From the NCBI GenBank assembly GCA_017561155.1, contig JAFZDP010000004.1, forward strand, positions 1 through 36,616: a DNA stretch of 36,616 nucleotides, given 5' to 3'. Position 1 is the first letter of the stretch. Every line of letters begins with the position of its first letter. The position numbers and the translations under genes were made by a program. This document shows positions 16,557-26,156 of this stretch, piece by piece. This DNA is from Bacteroidales bacterium. Lineage in GTDB: Bacteria > Bacteroidota > Bacteroidia > Bacteroidales > P3. The notes under the pieces were generated by a model. It worked only from the letters and a program-made list of their open reading frames with translations. It ran no database searches and was not told the origin of the DNA.

Positions 16557-16753
16557 AGGTAACTTCTAAAAATTCCACGTTCTATGAAATATTATCATAT
16601 GATAAAAGAACTTTTGCGTGATTTGCATTTTCGCCTGGAATCTTTTTATTTCTTTTTCAATTGCATAGCTCGCTGTGCATTGCAAAGACGTACCTCGGTA
16701 CGTCTCTAAAAAATTCCGCGAATCACCTGCAAAGCAATTTTTAGAAATTACCT
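16557..16753. mobile_element. MITE-like element, 197 bp (copy A)
   Basis: Ends are AGGTAACTTCTAAAAA (16557-16572) and TTTTTAGAAATTACCT (16738-16753), inverted repeats matching at 15 of 16 bases. A central perfect hairpin, AGACGTACC-TC-GGTACGTCT, lies at 16686-16705, and a 14-base palindrome TTATCATATGATAA at 16592-16605. It shares both ends, the hairpin and the flanking GCATTGCAAAGACG/AATTC-GC-AATCAC blocks with the element at 36113-36374 in the opposite orientation. It encodes no protein and would need a transposase supplied elsewhere. It sits 7 bases from the PBP stop codon. No convincing target-site duplication was seen. Confidence 0.75.
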
Positions 16754-16760
16754 TTACAGA

Positions 16761-19022
16761 TTAGAATCTATAATTGTCTGTTTCTTTTCCCAATTCTTCC
16801 TGATATTTGTCACAATTCATTTCTATGTCCAAAGGTATACTTGGCTTGTCAAAGTCTCCCTTGTAGAAGTTTATAGCCTTGTCGTTGTATACTTTTTTCA
16901 TATACAAAGCCCATATTGGCAATGCAGCGTTTGCACCTTGCCCATGAGCCATCGAACGGAAGTGTATAGAACGTATCTCACCGCCTACCCAAACAGCTGT
17001 AGCCAATTTCGGAGTGATTCCAATAAACCAGCCATCAGAGTTGTTTTGAGTTGTACCTGTTTTACCTGCTATCGGGTAGTCCAAACCATATTTGTAACGT
17101 AGTCTAACACCGGTACCGCTACTTACCACACCTTTCATCAACTCTATCATCATGTATGCAGTTTTCTCGTCGATAGCTTCGTTGCGTTTTGGCACGAAGT
17201 GGTCGAGAAGCATACCTTTGTTGTCTTCGATACGTGTTATTATTATTGGTTCTACATACTCACCCTTATTGGCATAAGTAGCCATGGCACCTGCCATCTC
17301 ATATACCGATATATCTGGTGTTCCCAAACATATTGCCGGCACGGGGTCTATTGGCGATGTGATACCCATACGTCGAGCCAACTCTATCACTACTTCAGGC
17401 GAACCTTGTTTCATAAGGTATGCACTCACATAGTTTACAGAGTTTGCCAATGCCCATTTCAGCGTTACCATTTCGTCTTCGCGTTGATCTGTCGAGTTCT
17501 TAGGACACCAGTCTTCGCCGCCATCGCCACTTTCAAAACATACTTGCGAGTTTGGCACTTCGCTACATGGATAGAACGATCCATCTTGCATTGCCATTGT
17601 ATATACAAATGGTTTAAATGTCGAACCTACTTGTCGTTTTCCTTGTGTAACATTGTCGTATTTAAAGTGTCGGTAATTTATACCTCCTACATAAGCTTTA
17701 ACATAGCCTGTTCCTGGTTCTACCGACATCACACCAGTATGTAAAAACGATTTGTAGTAACGCAACGAATCCCATGGCGACATTACTGTGTCGCGTGTAC
17801 CTTTCCACGAAAATACTCTCATCTTCACTTTTTCGTCGAAGGCAGCACGGATCTCTTTTTCCGACATACCTTGTTTCTTCAATGCACGATACCTATCCGA
17901 CTGCTTCATGGCTTGGGTCATATAGGTGTTTATCTGTTCGGCACTTATATTCACAAACGGTGCATCTTTTCTTCCTTTCATTTCTTTGAAAAATGCAGGT
18001 TGCAAGTCTTTACCCAAGTGTTGAGCCACGGCTTCTTCGGCATATCGTTGCATGCGAGAGTCTATAGTAGTATACACTCTAAGACCATCTTTATGAACAT
18101 CGTAGTTTTCGCCATTTGGTTTTTCATGTTTCTTGCACCAGTCTTTCATATAGGTTCTTACATACTCTCTTAGGTATGTAGCAATACCTTCGTTGTGTGT
18201 TTGAGGCGAATATTTGGCCATATTTATCGGCTCTTCCTTCTTTTGGTCGAACTCTTCCTGGCTTAGATATCCGGCTTTTACCATTTGGTGCATTACCACA
18301 TTTCTGCGGTGTTTAGAGTTTTCCGGATTTAGCACAGGACTGTATGTAGTAGGAGCTTTAAGCAATCCTACCAATGTAGCTGCTTCTTCTACAGTCAAAT
18401 CGGTTGGAGTTTTTCCGAAGAATGTTTTCGCAGCTGCTTTTATACCAAAAGAGTTACTACCAAAGTCTACGGTGTTTAAATACATTGCAATGATTTCGGT
18501 TTTAGAGTAGTTGTGTTCCAATTTTGCTGCCACTACCCACTCTTTAAGTTTAGCATGTACCAATCCTAACTTTGATTTTTGTTCGCGAGGAAATAGGTTT
18601 TTTGCCAACTGTTGTGTTATAGTACTACCACCTCCTGAACTTTTGTCGCCTCCCAATACTGTTTTTCCAAGCACTCTGAACAAGCTTCTGAAGTCGATTC
18701 CGGAGTGGTCGTAAAAGCGAACATCTTCTGTTGCGATAAGTGCGTTGACCAAATTAGGAGAAAGTTCAGAGTAGAAAATATTCGAACGATTTTCTACACC
18801 GATAACACCCAACACTTCACCGTCGGCCGAATATACTTCTGTAGCAAGATTGCTTTTGGGGTTTTCAAGTTCCTCGAACGACGGCATAAAGCCAAACCAA
18901 CCTAACGAAAGCATAACGAAATACAATATTATTGCAATCCAGCCAAAGGCAAATAATTTCCACAATACTTTGTAGATTGATTTCTTTGGAGTTTTTTTCT
19001 GATTTGGTTTATTTTGTGCCAT
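16761..19022 (-). CDS. mrcA: Class A penicillin-binding protein (peptidoglycan glycosyltransferase/transpeptidase)
   Basis: A 753-residue bifunctional cell-wall synthase. A cytoplasmic Lys-rich start is followed by one membrane helix (about 20-45). The glycosyltransferase (GT51) domain shows catalytic E99 in ATEDVRFYDHSG and GGSTITQQLAKNLFP (131-145). The transpeptidase domain has the active-site S467 in GSTFK, S528-V-N530 and K654-T-G. An insertion of about 100 residues separates the two, usual for PBP1A. It polymerises glycan strands and crosslinks stem peptides at the inner membrane. It lies 28 bases downstream of gldH on the same strand. The symbol mrcA (PBP1A) is by similarity. Confidence 0.93.
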   Translation of the reverse strand: MAQNKPNQKKTPKKSIYKVLWKLFAFGWIAIILYFVMLSLGWFGFMPSFEELENPKSNLATEVYSADGEVLGVIGVENRSNIFYSELSPNLVNALIATEDVRFYDHSGIDFRSLFRVLGKTVLGGDKSSGGGSTITQQLAKNLFPREQKSKLGLVHAKLKEWVVAAKLEHNYSKTEIIAMYLNTVDFGSNSFGIKAAAKTFFGKTPTDLTVEEAATLVGLLKAPTTYSPVLNPENSKHRRNVVMHQMVKAGYLSQEEFDQKKEEPINMAKYSPQTHNEGIATYLREYVRTYMKDWCKKHEKPNGENYDVHKDGLRVYTTIDSRMQRYAEEAVAQHLGKDLQPAFFKEMKGRKDAPFVNISAEQINTYMTQAMKQSDRYRALKKQGMSEKEIRAAFDEKVKMRVFSWKGTRDTVMSPWDSLRYYKSFLHTGVMSVEPGTGYVKAYVGGINYRHFKYDNVTQGKRQVGSTFKPFVYTMAMQDGSFYPCSEVPNSQVCFESGDGGEDWCPKNSTDQREDEMVTLKWALANSVNYVSAYLMKQGSPEVVIELARRMGITSPIDPVPAICLGTPDISVYEMAGAMATYANKGEYVEPIIITRIEDNKGMLLDHFVPKRNEAIDEKTAYMMIELMKGVVSSGTGVRLRYKYGLDYPIAGKTGTTQNNSDGWFIGITPKLATAVWVGGEIRSIHFRSMAHGQGANAALPIWALYMKKVYNDKAINFYKGDFDKPSIPLDIEMNCDKYQEELGKETDNYRF

Positions 19023-19050
19023 AATAAATGTTTTTTGTTGTCAAATATTT

Positions 19051-19542
19051 TTATTGTTCCATGTATTCTATTCTCAATCCTATGTGTTCTATTCCAACCA
19101 CATTAGTATCTCTCAATGCATGTGTTATTTCAAAACGGTACAATCCTTCTTGTGGAAAGATTGTGTTTTTTCGCAAATAAAATCTATTGTCTACATGATT
19201 GCTTGATACCTTTCCCAACCATTTTCCCGATGCTTCGGTAAGTGGGCATTCCATTGTGTCCAGTGCATATCCCCCATCAGGAAATATTGTTTTGATAAAA
19301 AGGAATGCGTTGGAGTATGGATAGTCTTTGGTATTGCGAAGATCTACAAAGAAATTATACGAATTAGATATATCTTCTTTGTCTACATCAACGTCAAAAA
19401 CGGCTTTGTCGTCGATGGCCCAAACTTTATCTTTTATTGTATAATTGTCGTTGTAAAATACAGACAAGTCGCAACTTACCATTGTTGCAACAATAGCTGT
19501 AAACATTCCGTACTTTATGCTTTTTAGCAAATGTTTCATCAT
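19051..19542 (-). CDS. gldH: Gliding motility/T9SS-associated lipoprotein GldH
   Basis: A 163-residue lipoprotein: hydrophobic N terminus then lipobox ATMVSC with C24 as the lipid site. The mature sequence has family traits: YNDNYTIKDKVW, NFFVDLRNTKDYPYSNAFLF, TMECPLTEASGKWLG and the end GLYRFEITHALR...GIEHIGLRIE. GldH is needed for gliding in flavobacteria and is kept in non-gliding Bacteroidales; its biochemical role is not settled. Gene order ricT-gldH-PBP on one strand is common in Bacteroidota. The start could also be the second Met. Confidence 0.9.
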   Translation of the reverse strand: MMKHLLKSIKYGMFTAIVATMVSCDLSVFYNDNYTIKDKVWAIDDKAVFDVDVDKEDISNSYNFFVDLRNTKDYPYSNAFLFIKTIFPDGGYALDTMECPLTEASGKWLGKVSSNHVDNRFYLRKNTIFPQEGLYRFEITHALRDTNVVGIEHIGLRIEYMEQ

Positions 19543-19573
19543 TGTTTCTTTATATTTTAGCCTTTTCTGCTAT

Positions 19574-21088
19574 CTATTCGTTACTGTTTTTAGTATGTTT
19601 ATGTTTGTTTGGCTTACGCATATTTCTATGGTTTGTATTTTTATGCTCGCCTTCTTTTGCCGGTTTTGTATTCTTTTCGACATTTGTATGGTTTTGTTTT
19701 TCTCTGTTTTTGTTCTTGTTGGCCTGCATATTGCCTTTCTTGGGCTGATTTTGTTTTGCAGTATCGATGTTTTCGGCAGTGTCTTCCATCTTCATCAATT
19801 CCAATTCAAAATCGTGCGAATTGTCCTCTACCAATCCCGATGCCGACATTAGTTCTATTTGGTAGTCTTCCAACTTTTCCGGATACTCTTGTCTGTTGTT
19901 CATTTCTATTATCGCTTTCACAGCTTCGGCCGGTATTGCATAAAGGTCATTTTCGTTTTCGTACGAATACCACATAATACCTCTCAAAACATCGGTCTTT
20001 CTATACAATCCCAAACCTTTCTTTGTTCTTATATTGGTATTGGCAGGTGGGAAACTTTTCAACGCGTCGGCATATACATCGTATTCAAAGTTCAAACAAC
20101 ACTTCAACTTACCACACTGTCCCGCAAGTTTTTGTGGGTTTGGCAATATTTGTTGTGTTTTTGCCACACCGGTTGTTACCGATTGGAAATTTGTAAGCCA
20201 TGTACTGCAACAAAGTTCGCGTCCACAGGTACCTATCCCACCTATCTTTCCGGCTTCTTGGCGGATACCTATCTGCTTCATTTCTACACGTACTTTAAAC
20301 TCTTCGGCCAACACTTTTATCAGGTTGCGGAAGTCCACACGGTCGTCGGCGGTATAGTAAAAGATAGCTTTCGAATGGTCGCCTTGAAACTCTATGTCGT
20401 TTATCTTCATCGATAGTCCCAAGTCTTCACATATCTTTCTTGTCTTTATTAGGGCGGCGTACTCTTCCTTCATCGATTCTTCCCATCTGTCTATATCGCT
20501 CTTTTTGGCACGACGAAACAATCTTTTTATGTTGTCGGAATCTATGTCTATCTTACGCTTCTTTATTTGTAGTCGGCATAGTTCGCCGGTCATGCTCACT
20601 ATTCCTATGTCATGTCCGGGCACACCTTCCACAGCCACCACGTCGCCTTCTGTAACTTCAAGGCCATCGGGCAAACGATAAAAATCTTTTCTATTATTTT
20701 TGAAACGCACCTCTACTATGTCGAATATCACTTCGTGCGAAGGACGAATATTCTTCATCCAGTTGTACGAATGCAATTTGCAACAGCTACCCATCTCTGT
20801 ACCCGATACCGGAGTGTACGATTCCGGACAATGGTTGCAGCCTCTCCATAAGAATTCCGACTCGGTATACTTTACGTTTGGAATATTTGGATCCGGCTCG
20901 GTATATGGATCTGTTCCTAAATCTTGTTCTCTATACTGACCAAATTCTTCGTATTCATAGTTTTCCTTAACGGCAGTATCTGTCTTACTTTTCATCTCTG
21001 CCATTTCGGTAGTTTCGTTTAGTGTATTTTCAGTGTCTAAATTATCAATATTATTATCTGTAATATTTATTTTTTCGCTGTCTTTCAT
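19574..21088 (-). CDS. ricT: RicT-like PSP1-domain protein with long N- and C-terminal extensions
   Basis: A 504-residue cytoplasmic protein. The core (about 115-340) is the PSP1 domain found in Bacillus YaaT/RicT. Cysteines are clustered as expected for iron-sulphur binding: C84/C87, C102/C103, C288/C293/C294 (TCGRELCCSTWL) and C325/C330/C331 (CGKLKCCLNFEYD). RicT acts with RicA and RicF on RNase Y in Bacillus; partners in Bacteroidota are not clear. The first 75 residues are acidic and the last 90 are a low-complexity Asn/Lys/His tail, both probably disordered and possibly RNA-binding. It starts 7 bases after holB ends, so the two form an operon, as in many Bacteroidota. Confidence 0.9.
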   Translation of the reverse strand: MKDSEKINITDNNIDNLDTENTLNETTEMAEMKSKTDTAVKENYEYEEFGQYREQDLGTDPYTEPDPNIPNVKYTESEFLWRGCNHCPESYTPVSGTEMGSCCKLHSYNWMKNIRPSHEVIFDIVEVRFKNNRKDFYRLPDGLEVTEGDVVAVEGVPGHDIGIVSMTGELCRLQIKKRKIDIDSDNIKRLFRRAKKSDIDRWEESMKEEYAALIKTRKICEDLGLSMKINDIEFQGDHSKAIFYYTADDRVDFRNLIKVLAEEFKVRVEMKQIGIRQEAGKIGGIGTCGRELCCSTWLTNFQSVTTGVAKTQQILPNPQKLAGQCGKLKCCLNFEYDVYADALKSFPPANTNIRTKKGLGLYRKTDVLRGIMWYSYENENDLYAIPAEAVKAIIEMNNRQEYPEKLEDYQIELMSASGLVEDNSHDFELELMKMEDTAENIDTAKQNQPKKGNMQANKNKNREKQNHTNVEKNTKPAKEGEHKNTNHRNMRKPNKHKHTKNSNE

Positions 21089-21095
21089 TGTAGGT

Positions 21096-22259
21096 CTATT
21101 TTAGTAATTTACTTATTGAAAAAGATAAATCCATGAACAACAATTTCGAATTCACGTTGCGTTCGATGGCATATATAGTTTTGTTTATTGATTTTTCTAT
21201 CATCTCTATGTTGCGTTCTGTTATTCTTCCGGGAAATGCATTGTTGAACTTTTCGTCGCCAAAATCCAACTGATAGCTCAAGTTTACACCTGCCACTGTT
21301 TTCAAGAAACACGCACGAAACGATTCCAATGCATAGTTAAGAAATTGTTTTTGTTGTTCTCGTCCCATGGCACTTGCCTTCTCTACCCATTTCGACAACG
21401 AAAGCATTTGCAACTTGAACAGTTGTCTAGTCCATACCACAAACATTTCGGCAAAGAGTTGTTTCTGTACAGATTGGTTCACAATGTTCAGAGCATTTAT
21501 CACATTGCCCTCTGCCGCTTCCAACACCATAGGTACATCAAGATTTGCCGGCAAATCCAAAGTAGAAAGGTATTGGCTCATGCTTTGGTTGTCTATTTTT
21601 TTTACCGGTACCATCTGCACCCTCGACAATATTGTAGACAATATTTTGTCTTGATTTTCGCTTACAAGCAAAAACAAAGTGTTTTCGGTAGGTTCTTCCA
21701 GTATCTTCAGCAGTTTCGGAGCAGCCGCACCATGCAGTTTTTCTATCATCCAAATTATCATTATTTTGTATTTGGATTCGTAGGTTTTCAAGTTTAATAT
21801 TCGTATTATTTCGGCTGCATCTCTTACATTTATCTGCCCCTGTTTGTTTTCTATATCCAAATATTCGAAAAAGCCTTCTAGCTGAACATAGTAATTATTT
21901 TCAAGCAGGTAGCTGTGAAACTCTTTCATAAAATCTTTCGACGAATGGTTCGAGCTTACAGCTTTTGTGGCAGCCGATGGAAAGACGAAGTGCAAATCGC
22001 TATGAGCCAATTGCTGATACTTTTTGCACGACGGACAACAGCCGCACGAGTCGGCACGAAGTTCTCTCTCTTCGTCGACAGTGCCATAGTTTACTCTGTT
22101 TTCGCAATTCAGATACTGTGCGTAGGCCAAAGCCAAGGCCAATCCTCCATATCCATTTTTGCCAAAAAACAACTGTGCATGACTTATTCTTCCCGAATCT
22201 ATTATTCGAGTAAGTCGGTTTATTAATGGTCGTTGTCCTATAATGTCTTTAAACTGCAT
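21096..22259 (-). CDS. holB: DNA polymerase III delta' subunit (clamp loader)
   Basis: A 387-residue AAA+ clamp-loader subunit. The N terminus (FKDIIGQRPLINRLTRII, HAQLFFGKNGYGGLALALAY) matches delta'/gamma. The Walker A motif is degraded (GKNGYGGLA with no GK[ST]), as usual for delta', which does not hydrolyse ATP. A zinc-module-like group C72, C74, C75, C78 (CGCCPSCKKY) follows, then a sensor-like KLLKILEEPTENTLFLLVSE and LSTILSRVQ (SRC-like). It helps load the beta sliding clamp in replication. A TATCTTTG promoter core is just upstream. Confidence 0.9.
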   Translation of the reverse strand: MQFKDIIGQRPLINRLTRIIDSGRISHAQLFFGKNGYGGLALALAYAQYLNCENRVNYGTVDEERELRADSCGCCPSCKKYQQLAHSDLHFVFPSAATKAVSSNHSSKDFMKEFHSYLLENNYYVQLEGFFEYLDIENKQGQINVRDAAEIIRILNLKTYESKYKIMIIWMIEKLHGAAAPKLLKILEEPTENTLFLLVSENQDKILSTILSRVQMVPVKKIDNQSMSQYLSTLDLPANLDVPMVLEAAEGNVINALNIVNQSVQKQLFAEMFVVWTRQLFKLQMLSLSKWVEKASAMGREQQKQFLNYALESFRACFLKTVAGVNLSYQLDFGDEKFNNAFPGRITERNIEMIEKSINKTIYAIERNVNSKLLFMDLSFSISKLLK

Positions 22260-22278
22260 AATACATCAAAATAGCTTG

Positions 22279-22286
22279 CAAAGATA
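22279..22286 (-). promoter_or_regulatory. Probable holB-ricT promoter -7 box
   Basis: On the minus strand the bases read TATCTTTG, a perfect match to the Bacteroidota TAnnTTTG box, 20 bases upstream of the holB ATG. The -33 region is AT-rich without a clear TTTG. Confidence 0.65.
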
Positions 22287-22618
22287 CATATTTTTTAGCA
22301 ATATTTGCTGTTTTTTTTTATGTTTTGATAATGTACTGTTTTTCAATTTACCACAATTGCATTTTTTTCGTTATTTCTCCAAAATATCATTTACCGCAAT
22401 ATCAATTGATGGCAAATTTCACATTAATATATGTACACTACCGCTACTACAACAATGCAAATATATAGATATGTAAACGCAAAAACACTCAATAAATTGT
22501 GATAACATCTTGTACGAAATCATTTACAAGCCTACTCTATATTTTTCTGCCGTTGCAGCAACATCGCATTTGCGTTTTGCCTACACCGTATTTTGCTTTG
22601 CATTGGCATACTTTTGCC

Positions 22619-22681
22619 TTTACGTTTGGTGCATGATTATATTTACGTTTGGTATATGATCATGTTTACGTTAGTATAGAG
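22619..22681. repeat. Short tandem repeat with TTTACGTT motif in a long intergenic gap
   Basis: Three head-to-tail units with a 23-base period begin at 22619, 22642 and 22665, each starting TTTACGTT (for example TTTACGTTTGGTGCATGAT); the third is partial. The complement AACGTAAA appears twice shortly after (around 22714 and 22737), and a 15-base palindrome GCTATCGCCGATAGC lies between at 22686-22700. The gap 22260-22945 has no convincing gene. It separates divergently read holB and xth, so the motif could be an operator or just a repeat. Confidence 0.6.
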
Positions 22682-22945
22682 GTCCGCTATCGCCGATAGC
22701 AAACCATCAACATAACGTAAAAACTACCTGCCTAAAAACGTAAAGACAAAAAACACGCAACGTAACCGCAATTTTGCAATAAAACTACTGCAAACAACAG
22801 CAAGCACAAACGAAACACAGCAGTTTTGGTGTCGAAGAAATATTTGCAACAGAAAAATATTGTCAGAAAAAACACTTTGCCACAAAATATTGTAGATGTT
22901 TTGTCGTTGAAATAAACAATAACACAAAAAAAGGCAAGAATAACA

Positions 22946-23713
22946 ATGAAAATAGTAACATATAACGTCAACGGTATACGAGCAGCAATGGGCAAAGGAT
23001 TTATAGACTGGCTGACAGCCACCTCACCCGATGTATTGTGTATTCAAGAAACAAAAGCGCAACCCGACCAAATACCTACCATGGACTTTACAATGGCAGG
23101 CTATCACACTTATGCACATTCGGCCGAAAAAAAAGGCTACAGCGGAGTAGCCATATTGTCGAAACAAATGCCCGACAATGTAGTGGTAGGAATAGGCATT
23201 CCTGAATATGACAAGGAAGGCCGCTTTATACGTGCCGACTTTGGCGACGTGTCGGTTATAAGTGTTTATCACCCTTCGGGGACAAGTGGAGATGAACGCC
23301 AAGACTTTAAAATGAAATGGCTCGACGACTTCCAAAACTACATAACCGAACTGAAAAAAGAACGTCCGAACCTTATCATTTGCGGCGACTTCAACATTTG
23401 CCACCAACCTATCGATATTCACGACCCAATACGAAATGCCAAAAATTCCGGTTTCTTGCCCGAAGAACGCGAATGGATAGACGGATTTATGAAAACGGGA
23501 TTTATAGATACTTTTCGTTACTTCAACGACCAACCTCACAACTACACATGGTGGAGTTATCGTTTTCATGCAAGAGAAAACAATAAAGGGTGGCGTATCG
23601 ACTATATAATGGCAGCACAACCATTGGAAAACAGATTGCAACGCTCGGTAATATTAGCCAATGCCTACCACTCTGATCACTGCCCTATGATAACCGAAAT
23701 ATCGGACCAATAG
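22946..23713 (+). CDS. xth: Exodeoxyribonuclease III / AP endonuclease
   Basis: A 255-residue enzyme of the EEP nuclease superfamily. Catalytic residues are visible: N7 in YNVNGIRAA, E35 in CIQETKAQ, Y108 in VYHPSG, D148/N150 in CGDFNICH and D244/H245 in SDHCP. It cuts DNA 5' of abasic sites and removes 3' blocking groups in base-excision repair. Length matches the XthA/ExoA group. It is cytoplasmic. The OmpA-like gene follows 66 bases later without a visible terminator between them, so they may be co-transcribed, though a functional link is unlikely. Confidence 0.95.
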   Translation: MKIVTYNVNGIRAAMGKGFIDWLTATSPDVLCIQETKAQPDQIPTMDFTMAGYHTYAHSAEKKGYSGVAILSKQMPDNVVVGIGIPEYDKEGRFIRADFGDVSVISVYHPSGTSGDERQDFKMKWLDDFQNYITELKKERPNLIICGDFNICHQPIDIHDPIRNAKNSGFLPEEREWIDGFMKTGFIDTFRYFNDQPHNYTWWSYRFHARENNKGWRIDYIMAAQPLENRLQRSVILANAYHSDHCPMITEISDQ

Positions 23714-23779
23714 ACATAAACATACTAAACACTAAAACAAATCGTTATTAGTAGCAAATCAAAAAAAACAATCAACATT

Positions 23780-24769
23780 ATGAAACAAAAGATTTTTACA
23801 ATAGCTTTGGTGTCGGGCTTGTTAAGTTCGTGTGTTACGATGGAAAAATATTCGGCACTACAATCTAAAAACGACCAACTAAACAAGCAATATTCGATAT
23901 CGCAAGACGAGTTGGCTGCAATGACAGCCGAAAACAAACGCCTGCTTGAACAAAACAAACAAGCAAAGGCCACTATGCGACAAGACGAAAACAAAATTGC
24001 CGACTTGGAAAAAGAAATAGTAAAACTGAACCAACAATATGCCGAGCTAAAACAAAAATACGAACAAACAGAACAAGGCTACTTAAAACAACTGACAGGC
24101 AAAAACCTTGACCTAAACTCGGCAAAAGAATTATTGGCAGAAAAAGAAAAAGAACTTAACGACAAAGAAAGCCGTTTGGAAGTGCTACAAAAAGAATACG
24201 AAGAACGCAAAGAGCGTGCCGACGACTTGGCCAGAAAACTTGAAGAAAAAGAAAACGAACTTAAAGCTGCCATAGCAGAAAAAGAAAAAGCAGTGAACGA
24301 CATACGTCAAAAAGTAGCCAATGCTTTGGTAGGGTTCGAAAACAAAGGATTGAAAATAGATGTAAAAGACGGCAAAGTTTATGTATCGATGGAAGACAAA
24401 TTATTGTTTGCATCAGGACGTTGGGACGTATCGGCCGAAGGTATGAAAGCCATAAACGAACTTTCTAAAATATTAGAAGAAAATCCGGATATAGATGTTA
24501 TGGTGGAAGGACATACCGACAATGTGGCTTATCGTGGCAACGGCAACATAAAAGATAACTGGGATTTGAGCGTTATGCGTTCTACTTCGATAGTAAAAGC
24601 ATTGTTGAAAAACAAAAACATAAGTCCTACACGCATCACGGCATGCGGTCGTGGCGAACACTCTCCAAAAGTAGAAAACGATACCAAAGAGAACAGAGCA
24701 ATAAACCGCCGCACCGAAATAATTCTTACTCCTAAATATGTAGAACTATTAGACATACTTTCGAAATAA
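23780..24769 (+). CDS. OmpA-family lipoprotein with long coiled coil
   Basis: A 329-residue outer-membrane lipoprotein: signal peptide with lipobox GLLSSC (C18 as lipid site). Residues about 25-185 are Lys/Glu/Gln-rich heptads forming a long coiled coil. Residues 205-325 are an OmpA/MotB peptidoglycan-binding domain (LLFASGRWDVSAEGMKAI, VEGHTDNVAY, NWDLSVMRSTSIVKALL, GRGEHSP, NRRTEIIL). The layout resembles Pal-like or OmpH-OmpA hybrid proteins that tether the outer membrane to the wall across a spacer. A terminator follows. Confidence 0.92.
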   Translation: MKQKIFTIALVSGLLSSCVTMEKYSALQSKNDQLNKQYSISQDELAAMTAENKRLLEQNKQAKATMRQDENKIADLEKEIVKLNQQYAELKQKYEQTEQGYLKQLTGKNLDLNSAKELLAEKEKELNDKESRLEVLQKEYEERKERADDLARKLEEKENELKAAIAEKEKAVNDIRQKVANALVGFENKGLKIDVKDGKVYVSMEDKLLFASGRWDVSAEGMKAINELSKILEENPDIDVMVEGHTDNVAYRGNGNIKDNWDLSVMRSTSIVKALLKNKNISPTRITACGRGEHSPKVENDTKENRAINRRTEIILTPKYVELLDILSK

Positions 24770-24797
24770 GATTATACAATATTGACATCAAATACAA

Positions 24798-24847
24798 AAC
24801 CGCCTACAGAACAATATCACTAAATCCTGTAGGCGGTTTCTTTTTAA
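24798..24847 (+). terminator. Terminator between convergent OmpA-like and lysC genes
   Basis: AACCGCCTACAG at 24798-24809 pairs exactly with CTGTAGGCGGTT at 24827-24838, followed by TCTTTTTAA. It serves the plus-strand gene. On the minus strand the stem is followed by TTGTATTT, so it may also stop lysC transcripts. Confidence 0.85.
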
Positions 24848-24872
24848 CTATATGTTATATTATGGGCAATTA

Positions 24873-26138
24873 CTATTGTTCGCTTACAAGGAGTTGTGCC
24901 GTAACACGGCTATGCTGTTCAAGGTATATCTTGCGTTCGCCCACTATCGAGTTTATAATCTCGCTAGTGTAGTAGCGAATAGTTATAAGCTGCAAATTGT
25001 TGTTGTAACGAACGTGGAAGTCTTTCTGCAAAACAGGAATAAGCCTGTCGAAAACAACATCTTTATTATCCATACACACCGAAAAACTAAGAGCAGAGTT
25101 TTGTATCATATTAACCTTTACACCCATTTTGGCAAACTGGCCGAATATCTTTTGCAAATTATCTTCGGCTATAAACGAGAAGTCCTTAGGCATAATAGAC
25201 AGCAACACCTGATTGTTTTTGAAAATATACAACGGCGTTTCAGGGTCGATACTATCAGCATTTCTTATCACAGAACCCTCAGACTGCGGAGTAACAAACG
25301 ACTTTACATGCAACGGAATTTCTTTGTTTTGCAAAGGTTTCACAGTCTTTGGATGTATAATTGATGCACCATAGTATGCAAGTTCTATGGCTTCGTTGTA
25401 GGGAATAGTGTTTATCTTTTTAGTGTTGGCAAAGTATTTAGGGTCGGCATTTAGGAATCCGGGCACGTCTTTCCATATTATCATTGCTTCGGCCGACAAA
25501 CAATAAGACAATATAGCTGCCGAATAGTCGGAGCCTTCGCGTCCCAATGTAGTAGTAGTACCTTGTAGGCTGCCGGCTATAAAACCTTGCGTCACTACAA
25601 TACCACAGCTGTCTATCATTGGCTGCAAATACTTGTTGGCAAGGCTTTGTGTCATCTCCCACTCTACCTTTCCTTCACGATATGTCGAATCTGTTTTTAT
25701 TATCGTTCTCACATCAAGCCAACGATTGCTTATACCTATATGGTTTAGATATTCGCTTATTATTGTAGTAGAAACCAACTCACCTATCGAAACTATTTGG
25801 TCGTAATTGAAGTTATAATCAAAGGAGGCCAACTGCATTTGCTCTTCCAACATCCTGAAGAAATGGTCTATCTTGCTTCTCACTTCTTCGACATCGGCAC
25901 CAAAAAGGTTATCTATAATCTCGTAATGATAGTCTTTAAGCCTGCTCAACGTAGACTGCCAATCATCTGCAACACCCGTTTTTTCCGAAAGCAACAACTC
26001 TAAATTGTTTGTTGTCTTACCCATTGCAGACACCACAATAACCAACGGCTCGGAACGATATTGTTCTACAATGCCTGCCATATTTACTACAGCCGAAGCA
26101 CTATTAACCGATGCGCCTCCAAATTTAAATACTTTCAT
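24873..26138 (-). CDS. lysC: Aspartate kinase, monofunctional
   Basis: A 421-residue enzyme phosphorylating aspartate, the first step toward lysine/diaminopimelate, threonine and methionine. It begins with the diagnostic MKVFKFGGASVNSASAV; other marks are VIVVSAMGKTTNNL, SIGELVSTTIISEYL, VTQGFIAG, TLGREGSDYSAA and VPGFLNADPK. The last 120 residues carry ACT-type regulatory sequence (LSIMPKDFSFIAEDNLQKIF, KVNMIQNSALSFSVCMDN). There is no homoserine dehydrogenase fusion, unlike thrA. It lies 18 bases downstream of gldD on the same strand. Confidence 0.93.
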   Translation of the reverse strand: MKVFKFGGASVNSASAVVNMAGIVEQYRSEPLVIVVSAMGKTTNNLELLLSEKTGVADDWQSTLSRLKDYHYEIIDNLFGADVEEVRSKIDHFFRMLEEQMQLASFDYNFNYDQIVSIGELVSTTIISEYLNHIGISNRWLDVRTIIKTDSTYREGKVEWEMTQSLANKYLQPMIDSCGIVVTQGFIAGSLQGTTTTLGREGSDYSAAILSYCLSAEAMIIWKDVPGFLNADPKYFANTKKINTIPYNEAIELAYYGASIIHPKTVKPLQNKEIPLHVKSFVTPQSEGSVIRNADSIDPETPLYIFKNNQVLLSIMPKDFSFIAEDNLQKIFGQFAKMGVKVNMIQNSALSFSVCMDNKDVVFDRLIPVLQKDFHVRYNNNLQLITIRYYTSEIINSIVGERKIYLEQHSRVTAQLLVSEQ

Positions 26139-26156
26139 AGGTTTGTTTCAATGAAT

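Noticed and set aside
22732-23022. Minus-strand frame overlapping the start of xth
   Set aside because: Overlaps the well-supported xth gene and has no family resemblance.
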